Position numbers and translations under genes: made by a program
The notes under the pieces: model-generated
Seen by the model: the letters and a program-made list of their open reading frames with translations, nothing else
What the model was told of the DNA's origin: nothing
The model's database searches: none
NCBI RefSeq assembly: GCF_009827405.1
Contig: NZ_WTYY01000002.1
Span: 434,001 to 498,000, forward strand
Origin: Alteraurantiacibacter aestuarii
GTDB lineage: Bacteria; Pseudomonadota; Alphaproteobacteria; Sphingomonadales; Sphingomonadaceae
Direction of reading: 5' to 3'
Length of the DNA: 64,000 nt
Part shown: positions 43,940 to 51,482 of the stretch, one piece after another
Numbering within the stretch: the stretch's first letter is position 1
Layout: the number at the start of each line of letters is the position of its first letter

Positions 43940-46180
43940 ATGGCAGCATTTCTTGCACGGCTGGAGAAGTTTGGGCCGCAACTGGCCGGCTTTTCCGCGC
44001 TGGCATTGGTGGTGTTGCTGCAACTGGCGGACAGCGCACCGCTGCAGCGTGTGCGCATGCAGATATTCGATGCGTTTCAGGTGCTGGCTCCCAATCAGGA
44101 TAGCGCACCCCAGGGCGTGGCCGTTGTCGACATAGACGAGGAGGCGATTGCGCAGCTGGGCCAGTGGCCGTGGCCGCGCACCGAACTGGCGCAGCTTACC
44201 CGCCGGTTGGGAGAGGCCGGGGCGGCGGTGGTCGCCTATGACATCGTGTTCTCGGAAGCTGACCGGACATCGCCCGCCAACATCGCCGCGCGCTATGAAC
44301 AATTGGGCCGCGGCACGGCATTGAGCGAGGCTCTGGCCGGCCTGCCCAGCAATGATGCGCTGTTCGCCGAGAGTTTCTCCACCGTGCCGGTGGTGACCGG
44401 TTTCTTCCTGGAAGCAGCGCAGCGTGGCCGCGATATCGAGCCTGTGGCCAGCTTCACCCTACACGGATCGCTGCCAACGGCGCATGTCAGAAGCTATGCC
44501 GGATCCTTGCAGCCGCTGCCGGTGCTGGAGCAGGCGGCGGCGGGCAATGGCTCGCTCAGCCTGGATAACGATGCCGACGGGATCGTGCGGCGCGTGCCAT
44601 TGGTGGCCATCCATCGCGGAGTGCTGGTTCCGTCGCTGTCATTGGAAGCGGTGCGCGTGGCGCGCGATGCCGGATCGCCCAATCTGGTGGCCAGCGATGG
44701 TAGCGGGGAGAACGCCTCTGCCCCCGGCGCGGCAGTGTCCGTGCGGCTGGATGGCATAGAGATACCGGTGAATGACGCAGGCGAGATGTGGGTGCATTAT
44801 CCCGAACCGGGCCAGCGCAAGATGATCCCCGCCGGACCGATCATCAGCGGCGCCCTGAGCGATCAGGATCTGGCGCGGGAGGTGGCGGGCAAGATCGTCT
44901 TCGTCGGCGGCAGCGCGGTGGGCCTGCAGGACCTCGTCTCCACTCCGCTGAGCGAGCGGATTGCGGGTGTGACCGTCCACGCCGCAGCGGCGGAGCAGAT
45001 CCTGTCCGGCCATTTTCTGGAGCGGCCAGACTGGGCCATCGGCCTTGAACGCGTGCTGGTGGTGCTGCTGGGCGCAGGGCTGGCGCTGCTGCTGCCCCGG
45101 CTGGGCGCGGCGCTGGGGGCATTGGCGGCAATGGCGGGAATGGCGGCGGTGGCGGCGGGCAGCTGGTTTGCCTTCACCAGCGCGAATTACCTGCTCGATC
45201 CCACCTATCCGGTGCTGGCGCTGGTGGTAATCTATGGCGTGCAGACGGTGATGGTGTTCTACCGCGAGGAGCGCCAGCGCAGCTATATCCACGCGGCCTT
45301 CGACCGTTTCCTCTCGCCCGAAATGGTCCGCCAGATCGCCGCCGATCCCAGCAAGCTGGAACTGGGCGGGGAGGAGCGCGACATGAGCGTGCTGATGTGT
45401 GACATCCGCGGCTTCTCCAGCATTTCAGAGCGCTATTCCCCGCGTCAGGTGATCGATTTCCTGATCGATTTCCTCACCCCGATGAGCGACATATTGCTCG
45501 CCCACCGGGCCACGCTGGACAAGTATATCGGCGATGCCATCCTCGCTTTCTGGAACGCCCCGCTCGACGATCCGGACCATCACCGCAACGCCGCACGCGC
45601 TGCCCTGGCGATGATCGCCGCCACCAATGAGCTGAACCGCACCATGCCGGGCCGCGAAGGGGCTGTCTGGCCGGGAGAGGTGAAGATCGGCATCGGCCTC
45701 AATTCAGGCCTGTGCTGCGTGGGCAATATGGGATCGCGCCAGAGGCTGTCCTATTCGCTGATCGGTGACACGGTGAACGTCGCCGCGCGGCTGGAGGGGC
45801 TGACCAAGCAATATGGCGTACCGATCATCGCCGGCAACGCGCTGGTGCAGAAGCTGGACGGCTTCGCTGTGTTCGAGATCGACAATGTGCGCGTGGTCGG
45901 CCGCGCCGCGCCCGCCAAGCTGTTCGCCCTGCTGGGTGACGCGGATCTGCTGGCGGACGAGCGCTTTATCCGGCTGGCACGGGCGCATGCGGCCATGCTG
46001 GCAGCATACCGCGCGCAGCAATGGGACGCGGCGGAGACGGCGCTGGCAGGCGGTCTGGCCGATTATCAGGCCTTGTGCGTTCCCGGCCTGCACAGCCTGT
46101 TTGCCCGGCGCATCGCTGCGCTGCGCGCTGCCCCGCCGGGAGAAGGCTGGGACGGCGTTTTCCAGGCGACGGAGAAATAG
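43940..46180 (+). CDS. CHASE2-domain adenylate/guanylate cyclase
   Basis: A 746-residue membrane enzyme. A first hydrophobic anchor (residues 12-30), a long CHASE2 sensor region (about 45-360; DSAPQGVAVVDIDEEAIAQLGQWPWPRTELAQLTRRL, FVGGSAVGLQDLVSTP), three membrane segments near 375-455 and a class III cyclase domain from about 480: VLMCDIRGFSSISERY (metal-binding Asp), KYIGDAILAFWNAP (second Asp) and LSYSLIGDTVNVAARLEGLTKQYG. It should convert ATP to cAMP in response to an extracellular signal. ATG 43940 is preceded by GGAGG. The longer frame upstream covers repeat DNA only. FecR/TPR genes convergent downstream are frequent partners of CHASE2 cyclases. Confidence 0.9.
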   Translation: MAAFLARLEKFGPQLAGFSALALVVLLQLADSAPLQRVRMQIFDAFQVLAPNQDSAPQGVAVVDIDEEAIAQLGQWPWPRTELAQLTRRLGEAGAAVVAYDIVFSEADRTSPANIAARYEQLGRGTALSEALAGLPSNDALFAESFSTVPVVTGFFLEAAQRGRDIEPVASFTLHGSLPTAHVRSYAGSLQPLPVLEQAAAGNGSLSLDNDADGIVRRVPLVAIHRGVLVPSLSLEAVRVARDAGSPNLVASDGSGENASAPGAAVSVRLDGIEIPVNDAGEMWVHYPEPGQRKMIPAGPIISGALSDQDLAREVAGKIVFVGGSAVGLQDLVSTPLSERIAGVTVHAAAAEQILSGHFLERPDWAIGLERVLVVLLGAGLALLLPRLGAALGALAAMAGMAAVAAGSWFAFTSANYLLDPTYPVLALVVIYGVQTVMVFYREERQRSYIHAAFDRFLSPEMVRQIAADPSKLELGGEERDMSVLMCDIRGFSSISERYSPRQVIDFLIDFLTPMSDILLAHRATLDKYIGDAILAFWNAPLDDPDHHRNAARAALAMIAATNELNRTMPGREGAVWPGEVKIGIGLNSGLCCVGNMGSRQRLSYSLIGDTVNVAARLEGLTKQYGVPIIAGNALVQKLDGFAVFEIDNVRVVGRAAPAKLFALLGDADLLADERFIRLARAHAAMLAAYRAQQWDAAETALAGGLADYQALCVPGLHSLFARRIAALRAAPPGEGWDGVFQATEK

Positions 46181-46218
46181 CCTCCGCCTATTCGTTGCTC
46201 ACTACCCGCCGTCCTGCG

Positions 46219-47208
46219 TCAATCGATCTGGTTGTTCGATCCGCCCGTGTCACTGGTGCTGTTCGGGCTGGTTCCGGCAGTGTTTGGAGGGTAATCGGGA
46301 TAATCATTGGCGCCGGGCTGGCCGGCTGTATCCGGGGTCTGCCCGCTGCCCTGCGTGGGGGGACGGTCATCATCACCACCGCCGGTTGTCGCCACCAGTA
46401 CACCAACCGCAATGGCACCAACGGCAACCGGCAGCAGCGTATCCAGCAATCCGCCGCCATCGGCAGCGCGCGCGACCGACGGGGAAATCTCGTCCTGCAC
46501 CTTGGCCAGACCTGCATCCGATATCCGGAATGGCCCGATAGGCGGCGCACCGTTGCGCGGGATATATGCGGCCAGCCCCGGCTGATCCAGCACCACGGTC
46601 ACGCCTGCGGCCTCCACCTCCACCAGTCCGACGGTCAGCTCGCCAGCCGTCTGCGCACCAGGTCCGCGCAGGACCACCAGAGTGGCTTCATCGTCATTGC
46701 TGCGCACGTTGCCGACGAATTGCTCATCCTCGGCGATGTTCTCGGCATCCTTGCCCACAAGCACGTCCAGCGCGGTGCCGCGAATACCGATGCGGCCGGA
46801 CGGGGTCTGGATATCGGCGGTGTTTTCCCCCTCCTGCCTGCCGGAAAAATACCGCAGCGCGCCCTTGATGAAGGTGACGAACATCGATCGCCCTTCTTCA
46901 GGGTCATAGACGAAGCGATCGATCCGCATGCTGGATCGCGCACCAATGCCGAAGGTGGAGCGGTCGAGCAGCAATATCTGCAATTGCGAGCGTCTGCCGG
47001 TGTCGATCTGATCGCCCCAGGCGAGGCGCTGGCGGCGCTGTATCTCCTGCGGGTTCCTGATCTGGTCATTGCTCAGCCGCACCTCGCCCACCACAGTGGC
47101 GGCATTGCCCACTTCCACCCGCTGCGCGGCTGCCGGCGCGGCCAGAAGCGTGGAGGAGAGCATGCTGCCACAGGCCAGCAGGGTGAGAAAACGGTTGGGT
47201 CTTGCCAT
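46219..47208 (-). CDS. FecR-domain exported protein
   Basis: A 329-residue protein with a signal peptide (LLACGSMLSSTLLAAPAAAQ), then a FecR domain (RLAWGDQIDTGRRSQLQILLLDRSTFGIGARSSMRIDRFVYDPEEGRSMFVTFIKGALRYFSG, TPSGRIGIRGTALDV) at residues 30-145, and a C-terminal Gly/Asp/Pro-rich low-complexity tail behind a hydrophobic stretch (LLPVAVGAIAVGVLVATTGGG). ATG 47208 has GGGGGAG upstream. It follows the TPR-like gene with a 2-bp gap. FecR-domain proteins of this type accompany CHASE2 cyclases and are thought to be surface or periplasmic; function unknown. Confidence 0.8.
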   Translation of the reverse strand: MARPNRFLTLLACGSMLSSTLLAAPAAAQRVEVGNAATVVGEVRLSNDQIRNPQEIQRRQRLAWGDQIDTGRRSQLQILLLDRSTFGIGARSSMRIDRFVYDPEEGRSMFVTFIKGALRYFSGRQEGENTADIQTPSGRIGIRGTALDVLVGKDAENIAEDEQFVGNVRSNDDEATLVVLRGPGAQTAGELTVGLVEVEAAGVTVVLDQPGLAAYIPRNGAPPIGPFRISDAGLAKVQDEISPSVARAADGGGLLDTLLPVAVGAIAVGVLVATTGGGDDDRPPTQGSGQTPDTAGQPGANDYPDYPPNTAGTSPNSTSDTGGSNNQID

Positions 47209-47210
47209 GA

Positions 47211-47606
47211 TCAGGCTCCCCCGCCGCGCTGGCACTGGGCGCGCGCATCAGACAGCACCTGCGCGCCGAATTTCTTTTCCTTCAGCTTGCCGATTTCCAC
47301 CAGCCCGCCCTGCCGGTCATCTATCTGGCACAGGTAAAGCGCATGCATCAGCAGCGCGTTCTGCGAAGTGGGGAAGACGGCGAGAACGCGCTCCAGCGTG
47401 GCCAGCGCATCGAGCAACTGGCCGCGCGTGGCCTGATCGCGGGCAGCGGCGATGCCGGTCGCCTCATCGGCGGTCAGGTCGGAAAGGGCATCAAGCTCCT
47501 CCAGCGTTTCCGCGCGCGCAGGGACGGACCCCAGCGAAATCACCGCGATGGCACTGGTGCCAAGAACAACGCCGGCCAGAAACCCTTGAACGCGAGACCG
47601 CATCAT
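47211..47606 (-). CDS. Small exported helical-repeat (TPR-like) protein
   Basis: A 131-residue protein. ATG 47606 (or 47603) begins a signal peptide (FLAGVVLGTSAIAVISLGSVPARAE). The mature part has an ARDQATRGQLLDALATLERVLAVFPTSQNALLMHALYLCQIDDRQGGLVEIGKL stretch typical of tetratricopeptide repeats, two copies at most. Directly upstream of the FecR gene, so likely a partner in the same envelope complex. A TPR scaffold role is inference. Confidence 0.6.
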   Translation of the reverse strand: MMRSRVQGFLAGVVLGTSAIAVISLGSVPARAETLEELDALSDLTADEATGIAAARDQATRGQLLDALATLERVLAVFPTSQNALLMHALYLCQIDDRQGGLVEIGKLKEKKFGAQVLSDARAQCQRGGGA

Positions 47607-47690
47607 CGAGAATACTCCCTTGCCTGTGCGCACTATGCCATAGGCGCGGGGCAAGTGGCAAACGATGGTGGGACCCGGCTGACCTGTGGA

Positions 47691-48485
47691 TCAGCGCCCG
47701 TGCAGGACAGGCACAGTCGCCCCGGCAGCCTGCGTGGCGGCAGATTTCGCGCCATGCCCATGCCTTCCGGCCAGTGCGCGGCCAATCAGGATCACCGCAG
47801 GCCCGCCCGCCAGCGCCGTGCGCGCGGCCAGCGGAAGCAGGTCCAGCCGGGTGAAGAAATGGCTCTCCCCGTCCAGGCTGGCATTTTCCACCAGAGCGAC
47901 GGGAGTATCCGGAGCCAGCCCCGCCGCGATCAGTCCGGCGGATACCTGCGGCGCGGCGGCCTTGCCCATATAGATGGCCAAGGTCGCTTCGGGATCGGCC
48001 AGCGCCGCCCAGTCGAGCGATACCACCTGGCCCTTGACCGTATGCGCGGTGACAAAGGTCAGCCGCCGCGCCAGACCGCGCAGCGTGAGCGACAGGCCGA
48101 GGCCAGCAGCCGCCGCGCTGGCGGCGGTAACACCGGGGCAGATGTGCACCGCTATGCCAGCAGCGTGGCAGGCTTCGAGTTCTTCGCTCGCGCGTCCGAA
48201 TATGGAGGGATCGCCGCCTTTCAGCCGCACCACGCGTTCACCGGCGAGGGCCGCCTCCACAATCAGCGCATCGATGGTCTTCTGGTCCTTCGAATGGCGG
48301 CCAGAGCGCTTGCCCACCGATACCAGCCGCACGTGCGGGGGAACCAGCGCCAGCACGCCTGCCCCCACCAGCGCATCATGGAAGATCACGCTGGCAGAAC
48401 AGATCAGCTTTTCCGCCTTGCGCGTCAGGAGGTCCGGATCGCCCGGCCCTGCACCGACCAGCCACACTTCGCCGCTTGCAATCAT
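47691..48485 (-). CDS. cobA: Uroporphyrinogen-III C-methyltransferase
   Basis: A 264-residue SUMT that makes precorrin-2 for siroheme, the cofactor of nitrite reductase. Signature blocks: VWLVGAGPGDPDLLTRKAEKLI at the N-terminus, VGKRSGRHS near 63, RLKGGDPSIFGRASEELEACHAAGIAVHICPGVTAASAAAA near 97-130 and PVALVENAS near 215. ATG 48485 has GGAAGGAAA upstream; ATG 48506 overlaps the nitrate reductase stop (ATGA) and would add seven residues. It is the last gene of the nitrate operon. It has no CysG-like dehydrogenase/chelatase part. Confidence 0.88.
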   Translation of the reverse strand: MIASGEVWLVGAGPGDPDLLTRKAEKLICSASVIFHDALVGAGVLALVPPHVRLVSVGKRSGRHSKDQKTIDALIVEAALAGERVVRLKGGDPSIFGRASEELEACHAAGIAVHICPGVTAASAAAAGLGLSLTLRGLARRLTFVTAHTVKGQVVSLDWAALADPEATLAIYMGKAAAPQVSAGLIAAGLAPDTPVALVENASLDGESHFFTRLDLLPLAARTALAGGPAVILIGRALAGRHGHGAKSAATQAAGATVPVLHGR

Positions 48486-48502
48486 GGTGCTTTCCTTCCC
48501 GA

Positions 48503-51091
48503 TCATTTGACGGCCTGCGCGGTGAGAGCGCGCGCATCCTCGATCATCCGGGCAATGATCGGGCGGCAACTGCCGCAATTGGTGCCAGCACGGGTGCAGG
48601 CACCAACGCCCTTGATCGTATCTGCCCCGCCTTCGATGGCTGCGCCGATCTCCTGATCGCGCACATCGTGGCACACGCAGACCAGTTTCCCGCGATCCGG
48701 CGCGGGGGTGGACGGGCGCGCGGCGAGCAGTTCCACCATTTCTGCGCCCGGCGAGGAGAACTGCTGCGCGATCCAGTCACGGTCCGGCAAAGCGCCCGAA
48801 CGGGTCAGGAAAAACGCAGCTTCAAGGTCCCCATCAGCGCCGTGGACGATAATCCGCTGCATCCCGCGCGCCCGGTCGGCCACTTCGCTGCGGTCGCCTT
48901 GCGGCAACAGATTATCGAGCGCGACGGCCCCGTCCCCGGCGATTTCGGTCAGCCAGCCGCCATCGACCGCGGACTGTGCCCAATAGAGCGTGCCTGCCAG
49001 CATATCGGCGGTCAGCGGCAATCGGGACAGCAGGAAAGCGCGCCAGTCCGGTTCCACCGGCGCCATGGTGGCAGCCACGTTCTTGAAGCCGGGCTGGCCG
49101 GAAATGGGATCGAACAGCGGATGGACCAGCCCGCCCGTGCCGCTGTGCGCGCCGGTTTGCCGTGACCAGTGCATGGGCACGTAAATGTCCCCCCGGCGCT
49201 GTCCGTCGGAAAGGCACACGCGGTACACCGCCTCACCAAACGGAGTGCTGACCTTGGCCAGCCCGCCATCGCCAAGACCATGATCGCCAGCATCGGCAGG
49301 GTGTACTTCCAGCAATGGCTCCCGCCTGTGCGATGCCAGCCTGGGGCTGAGCCCGGTGCGGGTCATCGTGTGCCACTGGTCACGATATCGCCCGGTATTG
49401 AGCTGCAAGGGATAGGCCTGGGAGGTGGCCAGCGCTGCGGGCGTTTGCACAGCCACAAGCTGCGCCCTGCCGCTTTCATGCGGGAATCCACCAGCAAGCG
49501 GCTGCCGCCCGCCCCACTGGAACGGCTCCATCTCCTGATACTGCGCGGACGTGCAATCCGCCCAGCCTGTCAGGTCCAGGACCTTTCCGTGATCGCGGGC
49601 GAGCGCTGTCATCGCCGCATATTCGGCGAAGATCTGCGATGGCTCGCTGAAATCGAAGGCAGCGCCGTGACCCAGCCGCGCGGCAAGATCGCACACGATC
49701 TGCCAGTCTGCGCGCGCTTCTCCCGGCGCAGGCAGAAGTGCGCGCTGGCGCGAAATGCGTCGTTCGGAATTGGTGACGGTGCCGTCCTTTTCCCCCCAGC
49801 CGAGCGCTGGCAGGCGAATATCGGCCATGCGCGCGGTGTCGCTGCCTGCAATGATGTCTGACACCACCAGCGTGGGACAGCGGCGCAGCGCCTCGCGCAC
49901 GAATGCGGCATCGGGCATGGAGACGGCGGGATTGGTGGCCATCACCCACAGGAACTTGATCTGGCCGGAATGAACCGCGCGAAACAGGTCGACAGCCTTC
50001 AGGCCGGGCTTGCCGCAGATGTTGGGCGCATTCCAGAATGTCGCCACATCGGCGCGCTCTTCAGCAGAGAAGCCGAGATGGCATGCCAGCGTGCTGGACA
50101 GCCCGCCAACTTCGCGCCCGCCCATGGCATTGGGCTGGCCGGTGATGCTGAACGGCCCTGCGCCCGGCGCATTGATCCGTCCGGTGGCGAGGTGGAGGTT
50201 GATGATGGCATTGCCCTTGTCCGTCCCGCTGACAGACTGGTTTGCGCCCTGGCTGAACATCGTCAGCATGCGCGGATGGGCGCAGGCCATCTCCACCAGC
50301 TGCGCAAAATCGACTGCATCGATGCCGTGCTGCGCGGCGTCGATCCCGTTCCAGAACCCGTCCGGCACGTCGCAGCTGGATTGCAGGAACTCTCCGTCCA
50401 CCAGCCCGCGGTCATGCAGCGCGGCCAGAAGGGCGTTGAACAGCGCCACATCGCCGTCTGGCGGCACCGCGATATGCAGGTCGGCACCCTCAGCGGTTTC
50501 GGTGCGGCGGGGATCGATCACCACCAGCTTCGTGCCGCGCTCCTCACGCGCCTTTTCGATGCGCTGCCAGATGATCGGGTGGCACCATGCGGTGTTGGAC
50601 CCGACCAGCACGATCAGGTCCGCATGGTCGATATCGTCATAGGAGCACGGGACCACGTCCTCCCCGAATGCGCGGATATGCGCGGCGACCGCGCTGGCCA
50701 TGCACAGGCGAGAATTGGTATCGATATTGCCGGTGCCGACGAAGCCCTTGGCCAGCTTGTTGACGACGTAATAATCCTCGGTCAGCAACTGGCCCGAGAC
50801 ATAGAAACCAACCGCATCGGGGCCGTGTTCGGCAATCGTCTGGCGCAGCCGCAGCGCGGCTTCGTCCAGCGCATCGTCCCAGCTCGCCCGCTGCTGCCCG
50901 ATCATCGGATGCAGCAGGCGGCCTTCAAGCCCGACGGTTTCGCCCAGGTGCGTGCCCTTGGAGCACAGGCGGCCGAAATTGGCCGGGTGATCCACGTCGC
51001 CCTTGATCGCTACGCTGCGCGGTCCGGTGACCGCGGCCTTGATGCCGCAGCCAACACCGCAATAGGCGCAGGTTGTGCGGATCGCCGCCAT
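48503..51091 (-). CDS. nasA: Assimilatory nitrate reductase, catalytic subunit
   Basis: An 862-residue molybdopterin enzyme reducing nitrate to nitrite in the cytoplasm. N-terminal 4Fe-4S motif TTCAYCGVGCGIKAAV and GRLCSKGTHLGETVGLEGRLLHP, molybdopterin blocks such as NTNSRLCMASAVAAHI near 150, PHRSVSGTDKGN-like SVSGTDKGNAIINLHLATGRINAPGAGPFSITGQPNAMGGREVG near 340, and C-terminal Cys-rich BFD-like domain (LVCVCHDVRDQEIGAAIEGGADTIKGVGACTRAGTNCGSC) that adds a 2Fe-2S electron entry. ATG 51091 follows the nirD stop by 4 bp. Length and BFD tail match NasA/NasC-type enzymes. Confidence 0.93.
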   Translation of the reverse strand: MAAIRTTCAYCGVGCGIKAAVTGPRSVAIKGDVDHPANFGRLCSKGTHLGETVGLEGRLLHPMIGQQRASWDDALDEAALRLRQTIAEHGPDAVGFYVSGQLLTEDYYVVNKLAKGFVGTGNIDTNSRLCMASAVAAHIRAFGEDVVPCSYDDIDHADLIVLVGSNTAWCHPIIWQRIEKAREERGTKLVVIDPRRTETAEGADLHIAVPPDGDVALFNALLAALHDRGLVDGEFLQSSCDVPDGFWNGIDAAQHGIDAVDFAQLVEMACAHPRMLTMFSQGANQSVSGTDKGNAIINLHLATGRINAPGAGPFSITGQPNAMGGREVGGLSSTLACHLGFSAEERADVATFWNAPNICGKPGLKAVDLFRAVHSGQIKFLWVMATNPAVSMPDAAFVREALRRCPTLVVSDIIAGSDTARMADIRLPALGWGEKDGTVTNSERRISRQRALLPAPGEARADWQIVCDLAARLGHGAAFDFSEPSQIFAEYAAMTALARDHGKVLDLTGWADCTSAQYQEMEPFQWGGRQPLAGGFPHESGRAQLVAVQTPAALATSQAYPLQLNTGRYRDQWHTMTRTGLSPRLASHRREPLLEVHPADAGDHGLGDGGLAKVSTPFGEAVYRVCLSDGQRRGDIYVPMHWSRQTGAHSGTGGLVHPLFDPISGQPGFKNVAATMAPVEPDWRAFLLSRLPLTADMLAGTLYWAQSAVDGGWLTEIAGDGAVALDNLLPQGDRSEVADRARGMQRIIVHGADGDLEAAFFLTRSGALPDRDWIAQQFSSPGAEMVELLAARPSTPAPDRGKLVCVCHDVRDQEIGAAIEGGADTIKGVGACTRAGTNCGSCRPIIARMIEDARALTAQAVK

Positions 51092-51095
51092 GCGG

Positions 51096-51482
51096 TCAGG
51101 CGGCCCTGGCTGGCGTGGTTGCGCTTTTCGCCGCTGCATGTGCAGGAGCAATAACCGCCTCACGCAGCAGGAAGATCCGACCGCCATCCAGCTTGAGCGG
51201 GATGGTGGGCGTGCATCCCTTGTCCTCTCCCTGCGCCTCGCCCGTGCGCAATGAAATGCGCCAGTTGTGCAAGGGGCAGGACACCGTGTCGCCGTGGACG
51301 ATGCCCTGGCTCAGCGGTCCGGCCTTGTGCGGACATTTGTTGACCAGCGCATAGAACTCACCGCGCATCGTGTGGAAAACGGCGATCTCCTCACCCCCTT
51401 CCACCGGCAAGGTGCGCGCGGTCCCTGCCTCGATCTGCGTGGTCGGGCCGATATCCAGCCAGGTGCCAACAGCAGCCATCAT
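51096..51482 (-). CDS. nirD: Nitrite reductase small subunit, Rieske type
   Basis: A 128-residue NirD with a Rieske 2Fe-2S site: CPHKAG (first Cys-x-His) and CPLHNW (second Cys-x-x-His). ATG overlaps the nirB TGA by 4 bp, so both subunits are translated together. It passes electrons or assists NirB in assimilatory NADH-dependent nitrite reduction. The C-terminal 20 residues are an Ala-rich tail. Confidence 0.92.
   Translation of the reverse strand: MMAAVGTWLDIGPTTQIEAGTARTLPVEGGEEIAVFHTMRGEFYALVNKCPHKAGPLSQGIVHGDTVSCPLHNWRISLRTGEAQGEDKGCTPTIPLKLDGGRIFLLREAVIAPAHAAAKSATTPARAA

Noticed and set aside
46021..47337. 438-residue plus-strand frame across the cyclase/FecR/TPR junction
   Set aside because: It runs antisense to the FecR gene and overlaps the cyclase end in another frame; its composition lacks protein-like features.
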